Origin: Arcuatula senhousia
Lineage: Eukaryota > Mollusca > Bivalvia > Mytilida > Mytilidae
Assembly: GCA_963971305.1 (NCBI GenBank)
Contig: OZ020317.1
Coordinates: 17,440,001 to 17,504,000 of the forward strand
DNA length: 64,000 nt
Direction of reading: 5' to 3'
Of this stretch, positions 1 to 11,079 are shown one piece after another; position 1 is the first letter of the stretch; the number at the start of each line of letters is the position of its first letter. The position numbers and the translations under genes are program-made. Below the pieces are notes generated by a model. The model was not told where the DNA came from and searched no databases. It was given only the letters and a program-made list of their open reading frames with translations.

Positions 1-461
1 ACTTATTTTTGACATATTATAAAAGACCAATTCAACCATAGAGGTCAAACTTGGGGAATTTAACGAAAAATCCAAAATTTCACCATATTTTGCTACTTTT
101 TGGTTCTAAATTGGTTAAGAAAAATATGAGCACAATCAAGGGCACCCTTCATATTTTCAGAAAACCTTTAATATGGTCATAATTATAATCTACTTAATTA
201 TGAAGGGTGTCCTTGAGTGCACTCTATATTTTCTAAGCACAAATGTGCATTAAAAAATGGCAAAATCTAAAGATTTTCAACATTTTTTGCAAAATGTCGA
301 AGATTGTGACGTCACTGTGACGTTGTTATGTCACAAATCAAACTTTCAAATGCATATGTCTTACATATATCCATAGTACTATATCTACAACAAATATGAC
401 ATGATTATCTAATACTTGAAATTTTAGGGCCAAATATGAAGGTTCCTGAACCTACTCCTTT
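1..461. repeat. Foldback element, right part (U1, cut by window)
   Basis: Inner imperfect inverted arms are at 128-152 and 200-224, 21 of 25 positions pairing, with a 47-bp spacer. The outer right end, GTTCCTGAACCTACTCCTTT, is at about 442-461. The left outer arm lies beyond the window. A full CRE-type palindrome TGACGTCA lies at 307-314. No protein is encoded. Confidence 0.75.
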
Positions 462-1320
462 ATGTATAATTATTTTCAGATTTCTGTTTATCATTTTATT
501 TCACTTTCCGGTGGCCCCAGTGTCAAGAATATATCACAAAGGACAATCGTTACCGACGTTACGTCAACTGTTAACGTCTTGCCATTGTTAACGTCTTTTC
601 TATTGTTAACGTCACGTCATTGTCATTGTTATGTTCAAGTCAGAATTCAATACAAGTTATATCTGAAAACACGTCTTTATTTTCAAGTACTAGCCGCAAC
701 ATTCCACAACATTTGTCCTGCTTTTTCATTTTCGGAAAAAGTCAAGTCTGGATTTTTTTCAGCCAAAAATATCATCCTGCCTTTTTGTTTCTGGGTATCC
801 TGTCTTTTTATTTCAAATTTCAACATAGCCCCCCCCCCCTAATACAATCAAATTGTCGCTCCCTTAGTTTTGGAAATTTAATGCATTTTATTTCTCTCTT
901 CAGATTTTTAATCTGTGATTGAAGGAGAAAGGTTTATAGGCCAATGACTAGGACTTGTTTTTGGTCATTGTTTTTATGCGGGATATTTCACATGTCAAAG
1001 ATGGAGCCTTCGTCAACCTGCTTTATATTCTTGGTATTTCAGAGACGGATTAATTGTCACATAGGTTTGTTTTGATCATAAACTTAGATACCTAACATCA
1101 TTTGGACCTAAAATGCACGTAAAACGTCCAAACCTGCATTTTTTCCGAACTTGAGAATATTGGGCGCATGTTGAGAATATAAGGTGATTGTTGAGACTAT
1201 AAGGTGCATCTTTTCGAAGTTGTATGCATTATCCGTCTGTTATTGATAAATTAAATCAGAGCCTCATTGACACCAACTATTTTGTGTTAGAAACACGCCA
1301 GTCTAAATTTTCAGTCTCGC
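462..1320. other. Unrecognised segment of the macrosatellite unit
   Basis: An open stretch of about 126-148 codons begins here in every unit (462, 6085, 9650, 15212, 20785, 26356), but a second frame is also open and the composition is T-rich, so coding is doubtful. It contains three or four short direct repeats around GTTAACGTC (570-615) and a C-run whose length differs between units (about 8-11). No family was recognised. Equivalent segments lie at the same offset in U2-U6. Confidence 0.5.
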
Positions 1321-1399
1321 GGGCATGTGTGTGGAGATGTAACCAGATATAATAATTCAAATGCCTATTTGCCCCACCGCAACGTAGAACATAGAAACA

Positions 1400-1740
1400 C
1401 CGGGCGTCCGTCCTTGCGTCCGTCCGTTCGTCGCACTTTTTGTAACAGATTTCTCAGCAACCATTTTCCTAGGCTTCTGATATTTGGTATGCAACTTCAG
1501 GTAGGGGTTTCATATGGTTGGATGCGTTTTCATGTCTGTCCCTTATTTACTTCCTGTAAACGAGCTGACTTAGGGTTTTTGAGGGTCAAACTATAGAAAA
1601 TTTTCCTTAACAGATCAAGCAACAACTATTCCTAGGCTTCCGATATTTGTCATGCAGGTAGGGGTCTCATATGGTGGGATGCATTTCAAGGTCTGTAGCT
1701 TACCTATACTTGCTGTTAAGCGAGCAGACTAAGAATGTTT
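1400..1740. repeat. CGTCCGTC-type repeat with diverged internal duplication
   Basis: A CGTCCGTCC low-complexity stretch (1405-1432) leads into two diverged ~107-bp tandem halves, 1468-1575 and 1632-1738. Each half starts CCTAGGCTTC and carries GGTAGGGG, TCATATGGT and GGATGC, ending near an AGACTAAG or TGACTTAG motif. The same block recurs near 7059-7332, 10657-10929, 16218-16488, 21794-22064 and 27357-27630. From memory it resembles a short interspersed repeat frequent in mollusc genomes. It is non-coding. Confidence 0.6.
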
Positions 1741-1887
1741 TATGCTAGGTGGGGGACCCAGGCATTCCGTTCTTGTTACATGTAGTATTTCTAAAAAATA
1801 ATTTTAGCGATTATGTCTTATTTGCATTTTATGTGCACCTGATTATAATTTCTTTCTTTAAATATGATGTGCCAATTATGATTATCT

Positions 1888-2825
1888 ACAGAAAGACGTC
1901 AACGCGACTAGTCTGGAATTATAAACGGGCTGATACGGAACTTTTAAAAAGTAAAGTCAAAGAAACAAATAGGTATGATCTGATTGTATAGGAAATTGCA
2001 TGTATTATCTTCACTGATATACTTTCTTGAAAACCATTAAAATGTGACTTAAAAGCGAAATGCCAAATTCGGATATCGGGTGAACCTTACATGATCCGGA
2101 CAATAACATGAATCTAGTTTTTGACAGCTTATCCGATAAAGTGTGATCTTCTGAATAGTTATTTCTGTTCATTAACTGACAGCCGTAACAAAGACCTACC
2201 TGATTTTGACGATAGAAGTGATGGCATCTTTACTGAAATTGCCATTTTTGAGCAAGACGTCTTGGATGCCATTACTTTACTAAATCCACAAAATGCTATA
2301 GGTCCAGATCGTCTTAGCAATACAATGTTATATATTCATTGTAAAACATGAGATTGCTCAACCTCTGTGCAACCTCTTTTCCAAATGAATGGTAAATTGC
2401 AAATGTAATTGCTCTGTTCAAGGAGGGAGATAAATCGTTGGTATCAAATTATAGGCCAGTCTCACTTTTATCATGTCTTAGCAAAGTCTTTAAAAAATAG
2501 TTTATAAATTTATTTACAATCACATGATTGCTATTAAATGACTTATTTTAAAAATATCAGTCAGGCTTTTAACCAAAACTGTCTACAGTTCATCAACTTA
2601 TCGAAATTTACAACAATGCCCTGTTGTCATTAGATTCGGGTAACAAGACTTGTATTACATTTTGCGACATCAGTAAAGTTTGGATTCGCTAGTTAGTGTT
2701 TAAACAAGAAAGATATGGTATCAATGGTAAGCTTCTTCGATGGCATTCAAAAGATTTAAGAACAACTATCCATAGTTCAAAGACTCGTGTCAGAGGTAGC
2801 AGTACAAAAAATGGTGAGACCGGAA
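1888..2825 (+). pseudogene. LINE (non-LTR) reverse transcriptase fragment, U1
   Basis: A decayed piece of a LINE second ORF. Conceptual translation in shifting frames shows the endonuclease-RT linker (VWNYKRADTELLKS near 1912-1950), the stretch before the RT domain (YFCSLTD, DLPDFDDR, LLNPQNAIGPDRLSN at 2160-2325), the first RT blocks (IALFKEGDKSLVSNYRPVS near 2410-2465, SCLSKVFKK), then TCITFCDISK, which matches catalytic block A with the following Ala-Phe-Asp lost. Downstream only GKLLRW is recognisable; the catalytic YxDD block and everything 3' are absent. Multiple stops and frameshifts rule out function. The LINE clade was not assigned. Confidence 0.78.
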
Positions 2826-2897
2826 GTGCCTGAATACCATAACCAACGCAATTTTATATTAGGCGTTACCGCTTTATTTTTCATTGTAATCGCTTTG

Positions 2898-3005
2898 TTC
2901 AAGGAGGGAGATAAATCGTTGGTATCAAATTATAGGCTAGTCTCACTTTTATCATGTCTTAGCAAAGTCTTTAAAAAATTTCAAAATTTTCAAAAGGTTT
3001 CAAAA
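2898..3005 (+). repeat. Extra copy of a LINE segment inside U1
   Basis: From TTCAAGGAGGGAG to CTTTAAAAAAT this repeats positions about 2418-2500 of the same unit, with one change (TAGGCTAG for TAGGCCAG). A TTTCAAAA-rich tail of about 30 bp follows. U2-U6 have only a seven-base AAATGGT at this point. The event is a local duplicative insertion unique to U1. Confidence 0.85.
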
Positions 3006-3059
3006 TTTCAAAAACATGAACTCGTGTTAATGGATAAAATTTCAATCGAATATCTATAA

Positions 3060-3912
3060 ACACTGTACATACGGGGTCACGCCAAGCTGACGTCATTGTT
3101 CAAAAAGACGTCCTCTTATTTACGTTCCTTTTGGCGTTTTGGCGTAAATGAGTTGTACCATGACAAAAATTGACAAAGTTAAGTAAGACGCGCCCTTTTT
3201 AAAACCAAAGATTCAAATTTTAACAGAATTTTTTTTTAATTTTCAACATTTTGTCATTTTTAATTTAACTGAACAACGTTTTCAAAAATAACAAAAACCC
3301 AACGGAATCAGTTGCAAAATTTACTATCCCTGTAATTTCATGGGTTGTTAAGTATCCCTGAATATTTAATTCAACTTCAAACTCATCGAAATGCTGTCAG
3401 ATATGCAAAATGAATGGTTAATCAGGAACGATAATGCTTTGTTAACTTGATTTTCTACAATATCTAGGTAAAACTGTAAAATTCGATTGAAAATAAGGTA
3501 GAATGGATTTTCGTCTCTTCAGAATGACCAAAGAGGAAGTTGCATCTTTTCGTTTGTTATAAAAAAAGAATATCAAATTTAATATAAGTGTAACGTTTCT
3601 TTTTTTGCCTAGTATATATTAAGAAAAGCGTCATGGCTTTTGCTTTAGTGTTAAGCTCAAGCAGCTATACAAAAGTGCATCGGTTAAAGTTTTAAGATAA
3701 ACCTTTGTAGGATGATGTCCTATAGAGGTAAAAATCGCGTCTTTCACTAACAGAATAAAAACTATTGCAAATAGATAAAGGCTATAAGGCTTGCTTTAAT
3801 GTATAACTCGAGCAGCTTTGTCGAAAATGTCAGATGACTTCTTTAAGGGGTTATAATCAGGCCTTAATAGTTCAAAACTTGTAATTGGTTAAAATAATGT
3901 CTTGTAACACAA
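3060..3912. other. Unrecognised AT-rich segment of the macrosatellite unit
   Basis: No coding signal or family was recognised. It contains a TGACGTCA palindrome at 3088-3095 and two mutually similar stretches, each with CAAGCAGCTATACAAAAGT or CTCGAGCAGC (about 3657 and 3808). The same segment precedes the BEL fragment in U3-U5 and ends U6. Confidence 0.5.
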
Positions 3913-5378
3913 AATGACGTCGGACTCAAAGAAATCATCAATTTAGATCGCTTCAACAGTTTAGGAAGATTACTTCGCTTGACCGCATATGTGCTGAGAT
4001 TCATTAAAAATTGTAGAGCTCGTAGGAGGAACAGAATATCCGGTGCGCATACGATCGAAGTTTTAAATGAAGCTACAACTATGTGGATAACAGACGCCCT
4101 CAGAGAACACAATTTCAAGACGAGATCAAGTGTTTGGAAAATTCAAATCGAGGAAAGAAATCGTCTATTATCCGTCAACTAGGACTTTACATGGTGTTAT
4201 TCGTTGCGGAGGCCGAATCGACAACTCAACATTAAGTGATACCGCTCACCCGTACCTTTTACCTCAAAAACATCGTTTCACCGCCAACTACTCGGAGGAG
4301 TGAATACAACAATAACTCATTTACGCCAGTCGTACTGGATACCGAGAATCAGACAGTGTGTAAAGAACATTTTACGTAAGTGCCTTACTTGCCGTAAAGT
4401 AACAGGACATGCTTTTGCCGCTCCCGATCCGCCACCGCTTACAAACGATCGCCTAAAAGAAGACGTTCCGTTTAAAGTAACAGGAGTTGACTTTGCTGGT
4501 CCGTTATTTGTTAAAAACAGAGACTGTTCGAAATCGAAGGCCTATATTTGCCTTTTTACATGTGCGTCGTCCCGAGCCGTACATCTAGAAATCGTTCCGA
4601 ATTTAACACAAGAGAGCTTCATACTAGCATTCAGGAGATTCGCGAGCCTCCGATCAGTACCAAGTACTATGATATCAGACAACGCGACTACGTTTACGTC
4701 AGCATCGAGGGAGATTACGGACTTAACCCGTTCGACCACATTACATGATCAATTGTGCAAACTTGGAACAACGTGGAAGTTTATTCCGAAGCGAGCCCCA
4801 TGGTATGGTGGCTTTTGGGAACGTATGGTTGGACTTACTAAAAACTGTCTTAAAAAGGTATTAGGCCGTTCGTGCGTTTCGATGGATGTACTACAAACGA
4901 TCATCACAGAAGTCGAATCCGTTTTAAACGATCGACCAATTACGTACATTTCGACAGAGATCAACGACCAAGAACCGCTTACGCCGTCCCATCTTTTGTG
5001 CGGCCGGAGAATATCTCGCCTACCGTACCGACAAAATAACGCAAACTGTGACACTTGAATTATCACACTGTGAACTCAATTCGCAACTCATTCAAACCAA
5101 AGACATTATTCGACATTTCTGGAAACGTTGGAAGAATGAGTATTTAACAATGCTCCGAGAATTCCACAATACAACCAGACAGAACACGCAACATATAAGA
5201 GTCGGTGATATTGTGCAGATTGAAGACGAAACGCCTAGAAGTTATTGGAAACTCGCAAAAATCACTGAACTTGTAACCGGGAAAGATGGGATGGTCCGAT
5301 CCGTAAAACTATCAACGAATTCGGGAACAACTAACAGACCCATCACGAAGCTGTATCCACTGGAAGTTCTAGATGTCA
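3913..5378 (+). pseudogene. BEL/Pao pol 3' end: integrase and DUF5641, U1
   Basis: The segment begins in the region before the integrase (LDRFNSLGRLLRLTAYVLRF) and continues with the zinc-binding domain. A 28-bp deletion near 4285 removes the two zinc-finger histidines; the cysteines remain as CLTC. The catalytic core from 4300 to 5058 is open and keeps all three acidic residues: Asp in VDFAGPLF, Asp in ISDNATTF, Glu in GGFWERM (Asp-x46-Glu). The frame then shifts after the RRISRLPYR motif, and a DUF5641-type tail follows at 5048-5378 (VGDIVQIEDE, WKLAKI, RPITKLYPLEV). This order is diagnostic of BEL/Pao pol. Gag, protease, RT, RNase H and LTRs are absent, so it is a fragment. Confidence 0.9.
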
Positions 5379-5503
5379 CAGCCTTACAGATGAGCCAAAT
5401 AAAGAATCATAGAATGAACTCTATAATAAGTGAAATTTTAAGTTTAAAGTGCGTTGTTCATTTTTGCTGCAAGAGACTTTAAAGTATACGATCACTGAGA
5501 TTC

Positions 5504-6084
5504 AAAGGAGAAGGTTCACGAACACCCTTATTTGGCCCACAATTTGGCCAAAATTTTAACTTAAATATTTCATGTTATAACTCTTTGTCAGTATAGTCAT
5601 GTGCTTGATTTCTCTAATTCTAAACTTATTTTTGACATATTATAAAAGACCAATTCAACCATAGAGGTCAAACTTGGGGAATTTAACGAAAAATCCAAAA
5701 TTTCACCATATTTTGCTACTTTTTGGTTCTAAATTGGTTTAGAAAAATATGAGCACAATCAAGGGCACCCTTCATATTTTCAGAAAATCTTTAATATGGT
5801 CATAATTATAATCTACTAAATTATGAAGGGTGTCCTTGAGTGCACTCTATATTTTCTAAGCACAAATGTGCATTAAAAAATGGCAAAATCTAAAGATTTT
5901 CAACATTTTTTGCAAAATGTCGAAGATTGTGACGTCACTGTGACGTTGTTATGTCACAAATCAAACTTTCAAATGCATATGTCTTACATATATCCATAGT
6001 ACTATATCTACAACAAATATGACATGATTATCTAATACTTGAAATTTTAGGGCCAAATATGAAGGTTCCTGAACCTACTCCTTT
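5504..6084. repeat. ~581-bp foldback/MITE-like element across the U1/U2 junction
   Basis: The outer ends are near-perfect inverted repeats: AAAGGAGAAGGTTCACGAAC at 5504-5523 and GTTCCTGAACCTACTCCTTT at about 6065-6084, with two or three mismatches. Inside, the two halves remain roughly complementary over most of their length, down to the inner hairpin arms around 5751-5775 and 5823-5847. The whole stretch therefore looks like one large decayed palindrome centred near 5800. There is no ORF and no clear target-site duplication. It sits between the BEL fragment and the rest of the unit. Classification as a non-autonomous foldback or MITE is inference. Confidence 0.75.
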
Positions 6085-8756
6085 ATGTATAATTATTTTC
6101 AGATTTCTGTTTATCATTTTATTTCACTTTCCGGTGGCCCCAGTGTCAAGAATATATCACAAAGGACAATCGTTACCGACTTTACGTCAACTGTTAACGT
6201 CTTGCCATTGTTAACGTCTTTTCTATTGTTAACGTCACGTCATTGTCATTGTTATGTTCAAGTCAGAATTCAATACAAGTTATATCTGAAAACACGTCTT
6301 TATTTTCAAGTACTAGCCGCAACATTCCACAACATTTGTCCTGCTTTTTCATTTTCGGAAAAAGTCAAGTCTGGATTTTTTTCAGCCAAAAATATCATCC
6401 TGCCTTTTTGTTTCTGGGTTTTTACCATCCTGTCTTTTTATTTCAAATTTCAACATAGCCCCCCCCTAATTCAATCAAATTGTCGCTCCCTTAGTTTTGG
6501 AAATTTAATGCATTTTATTTCTCTCTTCTAAAAATCTGTGATTGAAGGAGAAAGATTTATAGGCCAATGACTAGGACTTGTTTTTGGTCATTGTTTTTAT
6601 GCGGGATATTTCACATGTCAAAGATGGAGCCTTCGTCAACCTGCTTTATATTCTTGGTATTTCAGAGACGGATTAATTGTCACATAGGTTTGTTTTGATC
6701 ATAAACTTAGATACCTAACATCATTTGGACCTAAAATGCACGTAAAACGTCCAAACCTGCATTTTTTCCGAACTTGAGAATATTGGGCGCATGTTGAGAA
6801 TATAAGGTGATTGTTGAGACTATAAGGTGCATCTTTTCGAAGTTGTATGCATTATCCGTCTGTTATTGATAAATTAAATCAGAAACACGCCAGTCTAAAT
6901 TTTCAGTCTCGCGGGCATGTGTGTGGAGATGTAACCAGATATAATAATTCAAATGCCTATTTGCTCCACCGCAACGTAGAACATAGAAACACCGGGCGTC
7001 CGTCCTTGCGTCCGTCCGTTCGTCACACTTTTTGTAACAGATTTCTCAGCAACCATTTCCTAGGCTTCTGATATTTGGTATGCAACTTCAGGTAGGGGTT
7101 TCATATGGTTGGATGCGTTTTCATGTCTGTCCCTTATTTACTTCCTGTAAACGAGCTGACTTAGGATTTTTGAGGGTCAAACTATAGAAAATTTTCCTTA
7201 ACAGATCAAGCAACAACTATTCCTAGGCTTCCGATATTTGTCATGCAGGTAGGGGTCTCATATGGTGGGATGCATTTCAAGGTCTGTAGCTTACCTTTAC
7301 TTGCTGTTAAGCGAGCGAGCAGACTAAGAATGTTTTACGCTAGGTGGGGGACCCAGGCATTCCGTTCTTGTTACATGTAGTATTTCTAAAAAATAATTTT
7401 AGCGATTATGTCTTATTTGCATTTTATGTGCACCTGATTATAATTTCTTTCTTTAAATATGATGTGCCAATTATGATTATCTACAGAAAGACGTCAACGC
7501 GACTAGTCTGGAATTATAAACGGGCTGATACGGAACTTTTAAAAAGTAAAGTCAAAGAAACAAATAGGTATGATCTGATTGTATAGGAAATTGCATGTAT
7601 TATCTTCACTGATATACTTTCTTGAAAGCCATTAAAATGTGACTTAAAAGCGAAATACCAAATTCGGATATCGGGTGAACCTTACATGATCCGGACAATA
7701 ACATGAATCTAGTTTTTGACAGCTTATTCGATAAAGTGTGATCTTCTGAATAGTTATTTCTGTTCATTAACTGACAGCCGTAACAAAGACCTACCTGATT
7801 TTGACGATAGAAGTGATGGCATCTTTACTGAAATTGCCATTTTTGAGCAAGACGTCTTGGATGCCATTACTTTACTAAATCCACAAAATGCTATAGGTCC
7901 AGATCGTCTTAGCAATACAATGTTATATATTCATTGTAAAACATGAGATTGCTCAACCTCTGTGCAACCTCTTTTCCAAATGAATGGTAAATTGCAAATG
8001 TAATTGCTCTGTTCAAGGAGGGAGATAAATCGTTGGTATCAAATTATAGGCCAGTCTCACTTTTATCATGTCTTAGCAAAGTCTTTAAAAAATAGTTTAT
8101 AAATTTATTTACAATCACATGATTGCTATTAAATGACTTATTTTAAAAATATCAGTCAGGCTTTTAACCAAAACTGTCTACAGTTCATCAACTTATCGAA
8201 ATTTACAACAATGCCCTGTTGTCATTAGATTCGGGTAACAAGACTTGTATTACATTTTGCGACATCAGTAAAGTTTGGATTCGCTAGTTAGTGTTTAAAC
8301 AAGAAAGATATGGTATCAATGGTAAGCTTCTTCGATGGCATTCAAAAGATTTAAGAACAACTATCCATAGTTCAAAGACTCGTGTCAGAGGTAGCAGTAC
8401 AAAAAATGGTGAGACCGGAAGTGCCTGAATACCATAACCAACGCAATTTTAGATTAGGCGTTACCGCTTTATTTTTCATTGTAATCGCTTTGTAAATGGT
8501 TCAAAAACATGAACTCGTGTTAATGGATAAAATTTCAATCGAATATCTATAAAACACTGTACATACGGGGTCACGCCAAGCTGACGTCATTGTTCAAAAA
8601 GACGTCCTCTTATTTACGTTCCTTTTGGCGTTTTGGCGTAAATGAGTTGTACCATGACAAAAATTGACAAAGTTAAGTAAGACGCGCCCTTTTTAAAACC
8701 AAAGATTCAAATTTTAACAGAATTTTTTTTTAATTTTCAACATTTTGTCATTTTTA
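5624..8756. repeat. Macrosatellite unit U2 (truncated)
   Basis: Near-identical to U1 from its first base to about U1 position 3265. It then breaks off and lacks the whole BEL/Pao segment. It also lacks about 38 bp near 6880 that all other units keep (GAGCCTCATTGACACC and following). Sequence with no similarity to the array follows at 8757. Confidence 0.93.
7483..8418 (+). pseudogene. LINE reverse transcriptase fragment, U2
   Basis: Same fragment and same disabling changes as U1, with a Pro to Ser variant before KCDLL. The later ~100-bp LINE duplicate seen in U1 is absent. Confidence 0.78.
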
Positions 8757-9579
8757 GCCGGGGTAATCGCTAGCGATTAGCCACGGCTATAGCTACGATA
8801 GCCTTTCGGTTAGCTGTCAATTGGTTTTTCCGGCGGTTCACCAAAAACTTATCAATTAAAATATCAATACACGCTTGCAATATAGCTCTTTTCCAGTTCT
8901 GTTTTTTTTTTTCGTCGCTTTACTCTCAACTATGTTTTAAAACTTATTTATTTAGTTTTCAAATTTTGTAGAAGTATGTTAGATGCCTATCTGATGCGAT
9001 AGCATAAAATGATTAATAAAGAATACAAAAGCGGATTGATACTTTGGGCGTGTTTCGTCGATCTCATTAGTGATGTCATATTCACTAATTTGCATCTCAT
9101 TAAGTGTCAAACTGGATGGCAATACACAGTGCAATAAACAATCATCGATGGACAGGATAATTTACCCAAAGTTCAAATCCTCATAACTTTTTTATTTGAT
9201 CAGATAAAATGGTTCTGTAAACAAGAATGTATTCATATTTACCATAACTGATTTTGAAAATAAGGTCTAAATATAAATTTACTGTAATATTGTTTTTCTG
9301 GACCAAGTAATTTTTCATTGAAAATTTTTAATCCACCAAATTTCTATCTTTAGAACCACTGAATATATATTTATTTTCAAGATGCAAAACACAAACATTC
9401 GTTTTCTGAAAATTGTAGAACAAAAAAAAAAACAAAAACAAAAAAAACGCAATGTTTTAAGGGTTAGTTGAGGCAAATAGTTTTACACAAGAAATTAAGT
9501 TGAAGTGGGCCAGCCAATTGTTATAAAGCTTTAAATTAATATGATGATTATGTCTACTGGAGGAAGATTGTGGTTTGTG
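8757..9579. other. Single-copy filler between U2 and U3
   Basis: These 823 bp occur once and replace roughly 2.75 kb of expected unit sequence (all of the BEL segment plus the first ~390 bp of the next unit). They start with a GC-richer stretch containing CTAGCGATTAGCC and CTATAGCTACGATAG and become AT-rich, with an A/C run near 9421-9450. No ORF, terminal repeat or family was recognised. It could be an inserted element, host DNA trapped in the array, or an assembly join. Confidence 0.6.
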
Positions 9580-9649
9580 AAATATGACATGATTATCTAA
9601 TACTTGAAATTTTAGGGCCAAATATGAAGGTTCCTGAACCTACTCCTTT
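9580..9649. repeat. Foldback element, right end only (U3)
   Basis: Only the last 70 bp of the element remain, ending in the same CCTACTCCTTT terminus. The rest was lost with the 5' part of U3. Confidence 0.75.
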
Positions 9650-11079
9650 ATGTATAATTATTTTCAGATTTCTGTTTATCATTTTATTTCACTTTCCGGT
9701 GGCCCCAGTGTCAAGAATATATCACAAAGGACAATCGTTACCGACGTTACGTCAACTGTTAACGTCTTGCCATTGTTAACGTCTTTTCTATTGTTAACGT
9801 CACGTCATTGTCATTGTTATGTTCAAGTCAGAATTCAATACAAGTTATATCTGAAAACACGTCTTTATTTTCAAGTACTAGCCGCAACATTCCACAACAT
9901 TTGTCCTGCTTTTTCATTTTCGGAAAAAGTCAAGTCTGGATTTTTTTCAGCCAAAAATATCATCCTGCCTTTTTGTTTCTGGGTTTTTACCATCCTGTCT
10001 TTTTATTTCAAATTTCAACATAGCCCCCCCCCTAATACAATCAAATTGTCGCTCCCTTAGTTTTGGAAATTTAATGCATTTTATTTCTCTCTTCTAAAAA
10101 TCTGTGATTGAAGGAGAAAGATTTATAGGCCAATGACTAGGACTTGTTTTTGGTCATTGTTTTTATGCGGGATATTTCACATGTCAAAGATGGAGCCTTC
10201 GTCAACCTGCTTTATATTCTTGGTATTTCAGAGACGGATTAATTGTCACATAGGTTTGTTTTGATCATAAACTTAGATACCTAACATCATTTGGACCTAA
10301 AATGCACGTAAAACGTCCAAACCTGCATTTTTTCCGAACTTGAGAATATTGGGCGCATGTTGAGAATATAAGGTGATTGTTGAGACTATAAGGTGCATCT
10401 TTTCGAAGTTGTATGCATTATCCGTCTGTTATTGATAAATTAAATCAGAGCCTCATTGACACCAACTATTTTGTGTTAGAAACACGCCAGTCTAAATTTT
10501 CAGTCTCGCGGGCATGTGTGTGGAGATGTAACCAGATATAATAATTCAAATGCCTATTTGCTCCACCGCAACGTAGAACATAGAAACACCGGGCGTCCGT
10601 CCTTGCGTCCGTCCGTTCGTCACACTTTTTGTAACAGATTTCTCAGCAACCATTTCCTAGGCTTCTGATATTTGGTATGCAACTTCAGGTAGGGGTTTCA
10701 TATGGTTGGATGCGTTTTCATGTCTGTCCCTTATTTACTTCCTGTAAACGAGCTGACTTAGGATTTTTGAGGGTCAAACTATAGAAAATTTTCCTTAACA
10801 GATCAAGCAACAACTATTCCTAGGCTTCCGATATTTGTCATGCAGGTAGGGGTCTCATATGGTGGGATGCATTTCAAGGTCTGTAGCTTACCTTTACTTG
10901 CTGTTAAGCGAGCGAGCAGACTAAGAATGTTTTACGCTAGGTGGGGGACCCAGGCATTCCGTTCTTGTTACATGTAGTATTTCTAAAAAATAATTTTAGC
11001 GATTATGTCTTATTTGCATTTTATGTGCACCTGATTATAATTTCTTTCTTTAAATATGATGTGCCAATTATGATTATCT

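Larger units (their letters stand above)
1..5623. repeat. Macrosatellite unit U1 (5.6 kb composite)
   Basis: First copy of the tandem composite; base 1 corresponds to base 5624 of the next copy. In order it holds the right part of a foldback element (1-461), an unrecognised stretch with a poly-C run (462-1320), a CGTCCGTC-type repeat with an internal duplication (about 1400-1740), a broken LINE (1888-2825), an unrecognised 0.8-kb stretch, a BEL/Pao pol 3' end (3913-5378) and the left part of the next foldback. U1 is the longest copy. Relative to other units it gains about 100 bp of LINE sequence near 2898-3005 and loses 28 bp near 4285 and about 15 bp near 3820. The window edge cuts the array, so more copies may lie upstream. 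Confidence 0.95.

Noticed and set aside
462..842. Conserved-looking 126-148-codon frame at the start of every macrosatellite unit
   Set aside because: Conservation is due to recent array amplification. A second frame is also open, composition is T-rich, end points vary with the C-run, and no domain is seen.
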